Assembly: GCA_034401795.1 (NCBI GenBank)
Contig: CM067371.1
Span: 78,281,333 to 78,345,332 of the forward strand
Direction: 5' to 3'
Length of the DNA stretch: 64,000 nucleotides
Source: Chaetoderma sp. LZ-2023a
Taxonomy: Eukaryota > Mollusca > Caudofoveata > Chaetodermatida > Chaetodermatidae
Shown: positions 34,491-44,961 of the stretch, piece by piece
Layout of the letters: each line of letters starts with the position of its first letter
Position numbering within the stretch: the stretch's first letter is position 1
The notes under the pieces: generated by a model
Seen by the model: the letters and a program-made list of their open reading frames with translations, nothing else
Told to the model about the DNA's origin: nothing
The model's database searches: none
Position numbers and translations under genes: made by a program

Positions 34491-34734
34491 GATTGCGTCA
34501 TCCGAGAATGTCAAGCACAGTTTCTTGTTTGAAGAAGGGTAGACATAATCAGAGTTGCCTCTGTATGTGGATGTCAGCCTGCAATCCTTGATGACTTAGT
34601 TTCCCAACAAAGTTGGTACTTATGGAGGAGACCGGCGTGAAGCTGTCATCTTTCTTCCCATCAGAGTGCTGAGATTTAATGAAGAGATTCTGCTTTAATC
34701 AGTGGCATTGGTCAAAGAGTAGACTTAATTAACA

Positions 34735-35060
34735 ATTTCAGAAAGAAGAGGCCCAGGGGCATGTGGTGCTCACCTGGAAAATTGGCATCTGAGATCGTTG
34801 TATAAAAATCTTGAAAATGATTTCCTGGAAACTTTCGGAAAATCCAAGATGGCACCAAGCCAACCCCAAATTGACCAATAAAATTTCTGCATGTACAAGT
34901 TCTTGGGCCTATCATCCCGAGTCCTTCCAGCCACGTCTGCTTGAAATCACTCAAGTGATTACGGTGGAGATACGTTTTGACCATATCCATAAGATTTTTC
35001 AAAAAATCTAAGTAGAACCTGGATTATTTTAAGAGCTCCTATCTGAATAGGTTTCAAAAT
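34735..35060. repeat. Dispersed mollusc-type repeat
   Basis: Contains GTGCTCACCTGG (half of the hairpin at 22101), TTTCGGAAAATCCAAGATGGC, GTCCTTCCAGCCACGTCTG..TGAAATC and GGAGATACGTTTTGACC, the same units as 21240-22135. Confidence 0.6.
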
Positions 35061-36137
35061 ATCCTTTTTTTAATCAAGGCGCCATGGCCTTGACCTTTTA
35101 ACCCCAAATGTATCACACATCTTCAGGACACCACACGCAACCTTTCTACAAAGTTTCATTATTGTGTACCAAAACTCTTGAAACTACAGCCAGGAATAAG
35201 CATTTGTGACTGACTAACTAACTACCTAACTGACTAAGGGACATGGCGGTTTATTGAGCTGCTACCCACAGCTAAAAACATTAACTGAGAACAGGTCGCT
35301 TGCAAACATGCTCAGAGTACATGTATTTTATTAAAACGGTGGTTAAACTGTTAAACAAAGATTTGGCTCCGCAAAATTGTAGTTGGCTAATCCATTGGCT
35401 AATAGTTTGCAAAAACAAGGTCTGCCCCTGATGTTCACCTACATGTATTTTGAGGCCACAAAGTCACTTGTTAGCAGCTGTCATCAGTGATCGCTCTTTG
35501 ACTAATGCTAAGATATTTGTTTAACCCGTTAAGCTGGTCTGTCCTTCTAAGACAAGCAGTGTTTAATGCCTACCAGTAACATAATGCTAGAAATAAATCT
35601 CTGTTTCCTCACTCTATTACCAGACCAGGTATTGTTACTTTAAAAAAACCCCAACTAACATTCCTTGCGCCTTATAAAAGGATTTGCTCAGTACAGAGGG
35701 CTCGCACTCAGTCGGTAAGAGTTGATGCAAGCGCTTGGAAGCTAAGTAATACACAGGTGACACCTCTGCATATCACTGTGCTGTGTAGTGCTTACCATGT
35801 TTACCTGTCAAATGCACATGTAACACACCTACTGGCTAATTGATAACTCGCTGTACTGAATCAATCATTTTATAGCTGCCGAAGCATTGCGCGGGTCCTG
35901 TTTAATGAATCAATGCCCGGACTCACAGTTGAGTTACAGAAAATTTAAATTTATTGATAGCACTATGTTACTGGTACATGTAGGTGCTAAAACTGTTTCT
36001 TTTAGCATCACAGATCAGTTTTAACGGTCAAGATTGGTTGAGTAAATAAAATGTCTCGCTTAATAAATGTCCAGTTGCTAGACAACAGACCACATTTTTT
36101 GGACCGTCTTGGCCAGTAAATACAGGGATGATTTTAC
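35061..36137. other. Intron 4 sequence, no gene recognised
   Basis: Unique-looking DNA. I examined 35690-35770 (GGTAAGAGTTGATGCAAGCGC) for a tRNA or 5S fold and was not convinced. No coding segment. Confidence 0.45.
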
Positions 36138-36272
36138 CTTGAAGCCTTTGTAGACTAAGCCTTTGTTATATAGCTGTTTGAAGATCCACCATACTGACTC
36201 CATGAACCACGGATACATGGTCTTATAATCATTCTGGAAGTCAATCCACCGCCCGAGACGGGTGATGATTTT
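36138..36272 (-). CDS. IARS1: Isoleucyl-tRNA synthetase, coding exon 4
   Basis: Minus-strand exon of 135 bp (45 codons, phase 0 to 0), acceptor TTATAG, donor GTAAAA. It encodes [20 protein letters not shown], then [20 protein letters not shown]. The GRWIDFxNDYKTxxPxFMESVWW block is strongly conserved in cytosolic IleRS and belongs to the Rossmann catalytic core before CP1. Confidence 0.96.
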
Positions 36273-36462
36273 CTATAACAAATAGAGCAATTATAATTAA
36301 TTCAGAGTAGTTTCAGTTAGAACATATCTGTATCCACGCCAAAATGTAAATCTGTATGAGATATAAAAAAGTATATTAATCCTTTAATGGTCAATAGTTG
36401 CCAAAATAATTTATGTGCAGTAAATATCCAATAATAGGCAACGACAATTTTTTGGCAGCCCG

Positions 36463-36485
36463 CCCCCCCCCCCCCCCCCCCCCCC
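36463..36485 (+). repeat. Poly-C tract (23 C)
   Basis: Uninterrupted run of C between exons 3 and 4 (intron 3). Long G/C homopolymers recur in the window at 41284, 43590, 46998, 47979, 51246, 59268 and 62488. Confidence 0.95.
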
Positions 36486-36669
36486 TACAGCGCACAGCGA
36501 GTTAGGTCATCATAGGTACCTATTTACGACTGGAGCAACGCAAAGTTAAGTCACATGCTAAGGACACAATGCGGCGAACTGGCAAGGAATTTAACCTGCG
36601 AACATAGGGTTACCACGTCTCAATAGCTAACTTTCAAACTGAGATATTAGGAATCAAATTATTAGTTAC

Positions 36670-36789
36670 CTCCCATTCTGCAGAGTATCTCATCACGATT
36701 TTACGACATTCATTATTGTAAGCCTCGATACCCATCTTAGCGACATCCTCTGGCCCTTTGATGCCGAGTGTCTTGTCAATTTCATACTC
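36670..36789 (-). CDS. IARS1: Isoleucyl-tRNA synthetase, coding exon 3
   Basis: Minus-strand exon of 120 bp (40 codons, phase 0 to 0), acceptor CTTTACAG, donor GTAACT. It encodes EYEIDKTLGIKGPEDVAKMG, then IEAYNNECRKIVMRYSAEWE. It continues the GLPV|EYEIDK motif split between exons 2 and 3. This is part of the catalytic Rossmann fold. Confidence 0.96.
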
Positions 36790-36850
36790 CTGTAAAGTAG
36801 TAAGGTTTTACAGTAGAAGAATGGCAAACACTAACATGAAGATTATCAAG

Positions 36851-37090
36851 TTAAATCTTTATTGGTCAAGATTTGTGGTGAAAATTGTAATTTTTACTTA
36901 GTAAAATGTAGGCGAAGAGAATATTAATTTTGAAAATTTACCATTGGGATGACTGGCTCGATTACCAGTCATTCAGTGGTAAATTTTCATTCCTCAAGAA
37001 TATACTTCTACTGACCTGCAAAAGGGAAATTTCTTAAGACAACTACATGTACAATGGCCAGTATTGACCCGCTTGACCAATAATGGCCAA
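36851..37090. mobile_element. TTAA foldback MITE copy
   Basis: TTAAATCTTTATTGGTCAAG at the left; CTTGACCAATAATGG at the right. The palindrome TTACCATTGGGATGACTGGC/ATTACCAGTCATTCAGTGGTAA lies in between. Intron 2. Confidence 0.75.
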
Positions 37091-37142
37091 AGAAATAGAA
37101 ACTTTTTATTTGATTTGTATAGGTACTCGCACTCTATCTTAT

Positions 37143-37364
37143 TTAACCGTTAAACCTTTCCTGGTCAAAGCGGCCAAATGCACCCTCTGTGGTGGTCTTG
37201 AGCAATGTCTATTTGCAGTTAAGACCATTTTTAAAAATTTTACCACTGGCCAGTAATTCCGGTGGTAAACTTTCAATAATAGTCTTCACTTGGCCGGCAA
37301 ATGGACAGTCATTAAAGAAACATGTTGATTTTCTTGCATAATTTTGACCATTAAAGAGGGTTAA
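37143..37364. mobile_element. TTAA foldback MITE copy
   Basis: Left TTAACCGTTAAACCTTTCCTGGTCAA, right TTTTGACCATTAAAGAGGG followed by TTAA. Centre TTTACCACTGGCCAGTAATTCC. Intron 2. Confidence 0.75.
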
Positions 37365-37611
37365 TATTCAAAATGGGTCAAGAAATAACCTTTCCCACAC
37401 TGCCAATTTGCAGGTCAAGACTTCCCACACTGTCCATTTGCACGTCAAGACAAATGACATATCTTTGTTAATTTACCATGTATTAATATACCTTTCCAGT
37501 TTTAGGTACTGTATGCCCCGCCAATCTCTCGCTAAGCTCCAACCACACCTCGCTCGTATTGATCAATCAATCCCTGAACTCCCTGACTATCAATTTCCAA
37601 AAAACTATACA

Positions 37612-37670
37612 GTTAGCTGTTAAATATTTTGAAACTAATTAGTTTCAAAATTTTCAACAGCATGTTTATT
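37612..37670. repeat. Short foldback repeat
   Basis: AGCTGTTAAATATTTTGAAACTAATT and AATTAGTTTCAAAATTTTCAACAG meet with almost no loop. Family of 20425. Confidence 0.8.
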
Positions 37671-38059
37671 AAATAGTAAACACTTCATGACACTTCATAC
37701 AACCTGATGAACTATTAAGCGCTTAAGACAGACTAAATCGAATCATTCATGACGTAACGAGTGTGACACTATTGCTGAGAGCAATCTTGCATACCAAATT
37801 TTCAGAAATTTCATGTACATGTAGCCTCTTTAGTTTTAGAATTATTCTTTGGGACAGGATCCTATGTTTTTCAGGGGAGATAGATGTGGTGATTTATTAT
37901 GCACAGGTTGTGCATAAAGGCTTCAGATGGAGATAGATGTGGTGATCTATTACGCACAGGTTGTGCAGAAAGGCAATGTCTATCAATGTCTATTACATTC
38001 TTCTCAAAACGTATACATGTAAACAACTTTAAAAAAACCCCAATTTCATGGTATATGTT

Positions 38060-38235
38060 TTAACCCTGTAATGGTCAAATTTGGTCAAGAAAATTTGTAA
38101 TGTTTGTCTATTGAATGTTGGTTATCGAGCCAGTCATTCCAGTGGTAAACTTTCAAAAATAGTTTTCTCTTGGCTGGCAAATAGACATTCCTCAAGACCA
38201 CTACATAAGCCGGTTTTGGCTGGATTGACCATTAA
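38060..38235. mobile_element. TTAA foldback MITE, left of a pair sharing one TTAA
   Basis: TTAACCCTGTAATGGTCAAATTTGG at 38060; right end GGCTGGATTGACCA followed by TTAA at 38232-38235. The outer few bases of the right terminus are missing. The next MITE begins with the same TTAA. Confidence 0.75.
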
Positions 38236-38463
38236 CCCTTTAACTCTCATTTCAGCCAAAAATGGCTTCTGCAGGCATCTAGAGAAATGTCCATTTGCAG
38301 GCCAAAAGAAGACTATTTTTAAAAATTAACCACTGGAATGTCTGGCTCGATAACTGAGCCAGTCATTCCAGTGGTAAATCTTCAGAAACAGCCTTCTCTT
38401 GGTCTGCAAGTAGACAATTTTATGACAAATTTTCTTGAATAAATTCAAAGATTAAAGGGTTAA
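38232..38463. mobile_element. TTAA foldback MITE, right of a pair
   Basis: TTAACCCTTTAACTCTCATTTC at 38232; right end AATTCAAAGATTAAAGGG plus TTAA at 38460-38463. A near-perfect palindrome, TTAACCACTGGAATGTCTGGCTCGATAACTGAGCCAGTCATTCCAGTGGTAA in shape (38327-38378), lies inside. Intron 2. Confidence 0.82.
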
Positions 38464-38512
38464 TGATTAATTTTCAGATGTGCTAGTGAGACAACCAATT
38501 ATGATATCATAC

Positions 38513-38669
38513 CACAGGTAGTCCATGACAATCCCATCCAAATCTCCTCTCTACATGATAGCCACTCTGATGTGCCCAGCGAGTGACAATATCTTTGATA
38601 GTGCCGGCAAGGATATGTCCATAATGGGGGAGTCCAGTCGCAAATGGAGGACCATCATAAAATGTGAAT
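38513..38669 (-). CDS. IARS1: Isoleucyl-tRNA synthetase, coding exon 2 (HIGH motif)
   Basis: Minus-strand exon of 157 bp, acceptor TTCTTTTAG, donor GTATGA. The first base completes an arginine codon from exon 1. It encodes [20 protein letters not shown], then [20 protein letters not shown] and [16 protein letters not shown] is the class I 'HIGH' signature that binds ATP during isoleucyl-adenylate formation, and WDCHGLP is another class Ia hallmark. The matching KMSKS loop is not in the window. Confidence 0.97.
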
Positions 38670-38869
38670 CTAAAAGAAGTTAAATTTGAATTTAAGTAAT
38701 ATAATCATGATTACTATGAAAGAATAGCAGATTTTAGTGAAACTCAACATTGATCGCAGTAAACCACCAGAGAATAATTTTGAATGAGCAATAACTCGGC
38801 ACCTACTGAATATTTTGAAAACAATTTAGCCACCGACAACTTTCAGCCAAATTCTTTTCAAAATCTTCA

Positions 38870-39375
38870 GCATATCCAGAGTTAAGGCCCATGGAAAAAA
38901 TAGATTGCAAAAATTAATTGGTTTTCCAAAAATGTATGGAAAATTCAAAATGGTCGGAATTTCTGTAAACACGCTATACATGTATGAAGTCTATTACACA
39001 TTCGACCATTCTAGACAAGTTTGGTTGGAATCGTCTAAGTAGTTCATGAGGAGTGGTCTTTTTACCGCTTCCTTAGATATTTTCGGAAAATCCTAGATGG
39101 TCAGCAAATTTCCCCGTAGAGTTCTGAAGGATAATAGGATCCGTCCACCAAGGTTTTGTGGAAATTCATATTTGGTTATTGAGTACTATGGTAGTTAGCA
39201 TTTTACAGGGTTTCCAGAAAATCTGTGGAAAATATTTACGATGATCACCAGAAAAATTGACCAATCAAATTTCTGTATAGAAGTTTGAAACTTCACTGCC
39301 GTAGTCTTTCGGGTCAAGTTTGGTTGAAGAAATTGGCAAAGGGGTTAATGATTTTTAAAGAAAAATTGATGTTTC
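38870..39375. repeat. Dispersed mollusc-type repeat
   Basis: Units with GACAAGTTTGGTTGGAATCG, TTTTCGGAAAATCCTAGATGG and GTCAAGTTTGGTTGAAG, similar to 21240-22135 and 34735-35060. LINE-2 starts at its right edge. Confidence 0.55.
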
Positions 39376-39387
39376 GGAAAATCAAAG

Positions 39388-40192
39388 ATGTATGATTATT
39401 GTATTCTGCGGCTGTAGTGGTATAGTAGAAACATCATACAGCTACAATCAGTCCGTCTTCGCTTTTGTCCACCGTGTCTGGTCCTCGGCCGAAATCCTTA
39501 GCTTCCTTCGGTCCTTTCTTGACTTGAGTGTACAGAGTCCTGCTTTCTTGAGGTTACCACATAGCATGCTTAGGAGATTTATGCAGTGATGTCCTCTCCT
39601 ACAGTAGCTTTGTATTTGGTGGCTCCGAGTAAGGCGACTTCCAAGGCACTCTATGCTGGTGTCTTCTGGGAGTTCTGGTGTCCTTAGCATATGGCCAAAC
39701 ATGGACCATCTTTCCTTGGCGACTTTGACAGACAGTGGGGATGCTTTACACATCTTGCATAGAGCATCATAGAAATTATACAGTCCAGCTATCGATGTCC
39801 AGTGATGGTGCATAGGTGTTTGCGGTGGCAGTCATCGAGTTTGTCTAGCGCTGCCTTTGGAGCTGCCCAGCTGCTACAGAATCAAGGATACACAGGTTGT
39901 ATTGTATAAACATAGTCTTTTTTATCAAGGACGTCTTTGATCTATGAATCGCTAGCTTCCAGCAGTGAACATAGGATTGCACTTTTCCTCCATGGTTTGC
40001 CGCTACGAAGTGGATCATCATTTTCTTTAGTTTCATGCTTTGTAGATATGTATATGTCGGTGAATTTTTAGTTTGCTTGCAGCTATTGGGAGAAGTTCGT
40101 CATGGGGTTTCTTTTCCTAATCTATGAAGTCCACATCCTCGGCATATTCCATCACTAGAGCTGCATACCCAGTATTGACACTGGTGTGTGTG

Positions 40193-40243
<51 letters not shown>

Positions 40244-40735
40244 CTGTGTGTTCGGTCTAGTGGAATTTTCCTGCATGGATTTCAATGCAGCAGCAAGGTA
40301 ACAAGTGAAAAGTATGGGGATAGACCATCTCCTGTGGAGAGCCGATTGATGTCTCAAACTATACAGACTTCACTGACTTGACTCATACTCTCAGCTTAGT
40401 GTCTGCAAGCAGTAGTCTCACTAGTCGTAGCTTATTTTCATTGTAACTGGCCTGGCGTAGTACATCTAGGATCTTTGAGTGTTTAATTGTGTCGAAGGAA
40501 ATCCCAGTGTTTGGACATGACTACTGACATTTGAGATACGCATGTTACGCACGTCCATTCTTCAGGGCTTTAAGTGCCTTCTCAACTTCTGCTGCTTTAA
40601 TTGGTGTTAGTAATGGCCTGGGGTCTCCTGAGAAAGGGTGCACAGGCTCATCATTGTGGTCAGTAAACAGTTCCTTGAACCATTCTCGAATTGCCTCAGG
40701 TTTTGCCCTGGTCAGTCCCGATAAAGTGTCCTTTA
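39388..40735 (-). pseudogene. LINE-2: truncated, internally deleted copy of the 31466-34650 LINE
   Basis: The 3' end aligns with LINE-1 from the shared stem-loop (GCGGCTGTAG..CATACAGCTAC) through the C-terminus (LCKMCKASPLSVKVAKERWS, MFGHMLRTPE) and part of the RT. It ends in the segment EAIREWFKELFTDHNDEPVH (about 40640-40720). Many indels are present. A GT/CGTG microsatellite (40184-40250) interrupts it at the place where LINE-1 reads STRPNPQCQ. At 40735 it is broken by an unrelated sequence. Confidence 0.8.
40184..40250 (+). repeat. (GT)n(GCGT)n microsatellite inside LINE-2
   Basis: Alternating GT then CGTG units, absent from the matching position of LINE-1 (near 32345). Confidence 0.95.
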
Positions 40736-40830
40736 CAGTAGGCTTGCACGATTTTTGCTTTGAAACATCGAGATCGATTTTGTAAAAATAATTGTGATTT
40801 TCGATTAAATCGTAGGTCCAAATTCCCAAA
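40736..40830. mobile_element. Possible hAT-like terminus (CAGTAGGCTTGCACGAT)
   Basis: An abrupt break in LINE-2 is followed by CAGTAGGCTTGCACGATTTT and then repeated ATCGAT/GATTAAATCG words like those near the ends of hAT-1. No partner end or target duplication was found, so this is tentative. Confidence 0.4.
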
Positions 40831-41620
40831 AGTATAAACCAGGATAATGTGACAAATCACGAAAAATGGGACTTGAAATTTCTAGAAAAAGTTGAAACAA
40901 ATGAAAAAAAAGATAGCATGAAAGTAGATTTCATGCAACAAATTCTTACCATCCTACATCTATTCTTAATGTGTTTATATCCATCACCGTGGAAGTGAAA
41001 TTATTAATCGGGACTGCCTAAATATTGTGTATAGTTAAATAAACATCATTTATTTCATCAAAACTTGACATAAAATGTCGTGGAGAAAAATTACAAACCA
41101 TGTGATGCATCAGCTCCCGCTGATAGCCACTCTTTGTAGGACGAGTTTAGATCATTACTCAAGAAGCGCGAAGATGCTAATATTAGTACCGGGGGAGATA
41201 TTGTGCACTCCATATAAATATGACAGTAGCTTCGAGTAGCTATGAGTCACAGCGTAAACTTTTTCTATAGTGCACATCATCACACCCCCCCCCCCCCACC
41301 ACACTCCTTTCTCCAAAATGGGAAGAGAACTCATGAACATGCATCTCGACTGAAAACACAAATGTAGAGAGTTAACTGCTTTTGACACACATAAGCCTGG
41401 GAATGAGCATGAATATGATCAGGATATATACACATAACACATAAAACAGTCAAACTTGAATTACCTCATGAATTTTGGATTCCAGACACAACGCCTCCAA
41501 CCATCACACTTTCGACCAGACGTGACATTTCGGGTTGAGCTCCTCTCACCTGACCATGTCTGTCATCCCTACTATTGCAACAAAGCTAGTAGAAGGAGAA
41601 CGATCAGTTTGGCCACTAGA

Positions 41621-42440
41621 TTAGTGGCTCAAGACTGCTAAAGCAAGTGGATTGGCTGAGTCTGACATGTCCCTCATATAGTAATCCGTGAAAGAGGACT
41701 CACAGTGCCATTGTGCAATAACCATGATGTCCTCTAACGGGATGCCATTGAATAAGGAGGTCGAGGCGGCTATTCCTCTAACATTGTGAGCCTTAGCACA
41801 TTGCACCTGGTGACCAGTCGCAATCTTGTGGGTAGTCTGAATGCATTCGACTACCCAACTAGAGATGCAGCGCCATATGGCTTCTTATGGTGGATCCACA
41901 GATGTCTATCATTTGGCTGTAGAGAGTACATCCGTTTTTTGTACTAGGTCAAAGCATGGACTGGACACCAGGCACTGGCATCATGATCAAACCTAGTTAG
42001 TTTTGGTATTATGATCGGTTTGCCGGGATATTTCAAAGATTGATTCTTTGACATAAATTCTGCTCTTGGCAGCAGTCGCAGACCCTCTCCAGAGACAATA
42101 AATCGGTCCCTCTCTGCTGAAAGCGCATTGGATCTCACTGTGCCTTCTGGCTGAGGAAGCTGCCAATACAAAGACCACCTTAAGAGTCAGATGCTTTAGA
42201 CTAACCGAACCCAAAGGTTCGAAAGGGTGCTTGGCTAGCACATTAAGCACCAAAGATAGACTCCTGGCTGAAATGACTACCGCTGGTCTCGGACAGAGAT
42301 TGCTCATTCCCTTCACCATCACATTTAACTGGGCCACCTCTGAACTATCCCTGTTGGCTAGACAAGGGATAACTGCTGCCAAAGCTGGAGCTAATCCGGT
42401 AAAGAATAGCTCACAGAGAAAGTCTGCTATTTACTGAATA
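41621..42440 (-). pseudogene. Tyrosine recombinase of DIRS D2, broken
   Basis: Fragments in different frames: 41993-42382, 41944-42171 (LRLLPRAEFMSKNQSLKYPG) and 41621-41806 (NVRGIAASTSLFNGIPLEDI, then CESSFTDYYMRD). The H-x-x-R motif reads A-H-N-V-R and the tyrosine region is intact. Frameshifts lie near 41800-41950 and 42100. The RRRSE motif is altered (RRHSEI). Confidence 0.8.
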
Positions 42441-42449
42441 GTGGATTGA

Positions 42450-43693
42450 AAGGGATCAATATCCTTTCCTTCACACCATTCAGCAAATTTGTTAACCTTG
42501 TGGTTGAGAGACCATTCTGTTGGCAGAATTCTCTGTCTGTGAGACAAAGCATCCGCCAGAATGTTCAATCACCAAGGAATGTGAGCTGCTTTGAAAACAA
42601 CTGAGTAATTCCTGCACCATTGAATCAAGTGCCACACCTTCATACAGTGTCGTTGACTTGGTCCCTCCTTGATGATTTATGTATGATACTACTGTCGAAT
42701 TGTCCGACCGTATCAATATCACCGTACCCTTGACTTTTGGAACAAATCTCTCCAGTGCCATCATTTCTAACAGATTGATATGCAGCGAGTCCATGTGCAC
42801 AAAACCTGGTGTTTTCCCAGACAGTCCCACCCCACCTCTCCAGCGATGCATCTGTGTACACGGGCGGCTGGGGTGGGGAAGGTGAAGCGAAACTCCTACT
42901 AAGAGATTCTGATGCTCCTTCCATCATGCAAGATCCGACATTATTGGCTCAAAACCTGGTACCAGCTTTGACAGGGGTTCTGCTCTCTGTTTCCACTGAG
43001 ACATCAGATACAACTGGATAGGTCTTCGCATTAGAGCAGCGTACGGGATTATCTGCTCCATGGAGACCATCATCTGAAGGAACCTCCTTGCATGAATGTA
43101 GTTTCCCAATCGAAAGCTCTTGAGGATGGCTATCAGAGACGCCACTCTGGGATCTGATGGGTAAACCCGGTCTTCCTTGAGATCGAATCACATCCCCAAA
43201 TAAACCAAGTGTTGAGTGGGTGTCAACTCGGATTTCTCCTTGTTGACTATCCAGCCTAGATCTGAAAGTAATTTCAGAGTCAGAGCAGTATCCACCTCTA
43301 ACCTGGCTGGCATGTCCGCCTTGATAAGCAAATCATCTATGTAGGTATGAAACGCCACGTTCTCTCTTCTGAGAAGCGGCATCACTGCTAGAACCACTCA
43401 GGTGAAAACCCTTGGGGCTGTCGACAGGCCGAAAGGGAGGACTACAAACTCCCAAACATGGTTCTGAAACGTGAATTTCAGAAACCTGTGACAACCCTTG
43501 CTCATTGTAATGTGGAAATATGCATCTTTCAGACCGATCGACAGACACCACATTCCTTTCCTCAATCCTACCAATCCAAGTCAACACCCCCCCCCCCCCC
43601 ACCTGTGCTCTTGAGGACAAGGAACATATTTGAATAGAAGCCCAGAGTGTTCTGGTTTGCTGGCCTTATTGCTCCCTTCAGAAGCAAGCCTGA
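42450..43693 (-). pseudogene. RT/RNase H remnants of DIRS D2
   Basis: RT end at 43188-43397 (NVAFHTYIDDLLIKADMPAR, SELTPTQHLVYLG), linker 42924-43145 (IPYAALMRRPIQLYLMSQWK), and RNase H 42492-42927 (VYTDASLERWGGTV, LIRSDNSTVVSYINHQGG). The YIDD box survives; several frameshifts and a C13-14 run near 43590 do not allow one protein. Confidence 0.8.
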
Positions 43694-43718
43694 CGCTATA
43701 GGCATAAAAAAGGTGACA

Positions 43719-44210
43719 GGAAATCGGCTACTACCTGTATAGATGCCTCCATTGGATTAATACATCTTTTTGAGCACCATTCAGCAAATCTGTTGATTTT
43801 ATAATTATATGCTCTGGAGGTTGACACCCTTCTGGCTTTTGCCATAAACATGGCTGCTTGCTCAGAAAAACCCTCCATAACTGCTGATTCCTTGACAACA
43901 TCCACGCAGTCAATTGGAACATTGACGGGTTGTTGTGCAAGGCCTTGCCCTGGAAGATTATGTTGTCCATCAGAGGCAGAGGAACAGGATTGCAGACCAA
44001 AAGGTCCAGCAGATCCGTATACCATGATCGGCGTGGCCAATTTGGGGCGATCAGAAGCACTTGGCATTCCTGCTGCCTGATTTTCTGGAGAACTTTTGGA
44101 ATCAGGATTGCTGGCGGGAATGCGTATGCATACATTCCCTCCCAGCTGATAGCTAACGCATCTATTGCGATAGCGCTTGGATCTGGAATCGGAGACGTAC
44201 GTCGTCATCT
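43719..44210 (-). pseudogene. Recombinase N-terminus of DIRS D, truncated
   Basis: Encodes NVPIDCVDVVKESAVMEGFS, ARRVSTSRAYNYKINRFAEW and INPMEASIQVVADFLS, where homology to E (QIADFLCELF) stops at about 43719. Only the core-binding part remains; no catalytic residue is present. Confidence 0.8.
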
Positions 44211-44960
44211 ACGCATTCTTGTTTGTTGCGAATAATCTATGTTGGGCTTGCCTCCGTGGTTGAACAGGCGATCCGCCACACATTGATTTAGTTGCCATTT
44301 CGTGGGAAGAATGCTCATTCTTCGGCTCAATGAGTCTGCTAATAGATTTAGCCTTCGCGGAATATGAACTGCTTTCAGGGAAATCCCATGATCTAGGCAC
44401 CAACAAAGCAGTTTCCAAGTCATCATACAGACTGGCCGACTTCGTTCCGCCCTGGCGGTTTATGTAAGTAACAACTGTTGTATTGTCTGATCGAACCAGA
44501 ACACTCTTGCCCTTGACCTTCTCTAGGAAGTGTTCCATGGCTAAGACTACTGCTCGCATTTCCAGCAGATTGATATGTTCTCTTGACTGATCCAGATTCC
44601 AAAGCCCTGATACTTTGTTTTCTTCCAGGCAAGCTCCCCATCCCACCATTGATGCATCTGTGTACATCGTTAACTGAGGGTGAGGAGGTGGCAACGTCAC
44701 CCCAGCCAGATTTTCTCTCTTCATCCACCATTGAAGGTGGTGAATAAGAGGTTCCAACACTGAACACTGACACCTTTGAGTCCAGGAAACCCGTACTCTG
44801 GGTCCACTGTGTCATGAAAAATAACTGGATCGGCTGCCGGCATAAGGCTGCCTAAGGAATGATTGGTTCCAAAGAAACCATCAACCCCAACATTCTCAAG
44901 TAGACCCGTGCCAGGACATGACGACTGTTGCACACTGACTGTATGACTGAGATGAGTATT
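44205..44960 (-). pseudogene. RNase H region of DIRS D
   Basis: Reads LTMYTDASMVGWGACLEENK, EHINLLEMRAVVLAMEHFLE and VLVRSDNTTVVTYINRQGGT, then in another frame AVHIPRRLNLLADSLSRR. The catalytic DAS, E and SDN motifs are visible. A frameshift lies near 44400. The same region in the 43731-44135 frame continues MYAYAFPPAILIPKVLQKIR, the conserved segment after RNase H. Confidence 0.8.
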
Positions 44961-44961
44961 T

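Larger units (their letters stand above)
31466..34650 (-). mobile_element. Non-LTR retrotransposon (LINE-1 of this window), about 3.2 kb
   Basis: Minus-strand element with an APE-type endonuclease, reverse transcriptase and a C-terminal segment in one former ORF, then a short 3' UTR containing a stem-loop (31489-31498 with 31512-31521). Length and single-ORF layout resemble RTE-type LINEs, but the clade is not certain. Broken copies of the same family occur at 39388-40735 and 60578-60806. No target duplication could be defined. It lies in IARS1 intron 4, sense orientation. Confidence 0.85.
41281..43693 (-). mobile_element. DIRS-type copy D2 (family 2), truncated at both ends
   Basis: Minus-strand copy similar to E. 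The 3' UTR matches E (AACTCATGAACATGCATCTCG against AACTAACGAACATGTATCTCG; CCTGGGAATGAGCATGAATAT), starting at a C-run at 41284-41297. The upstream (5') end stops inside the RT at 43693, where E and D2 diverge after GAAGCAAGCCTGAC. About 25 bp of unassigned sequence then leads into copy D. Confidence 0.85.

Noticed and set aside
35690-35770. tRNA or 5S rRNA-like gene
   Set aside because: No cloverleaf or 5S internal promoter could be drawn; similarity is limited to short words.
41155-41388. Minus-strand ORF of 77 codons at the 3' side of DIRS D2
   Set aside because: Overlaps the UTR and a C-run; the matching region of E does not keep it open.
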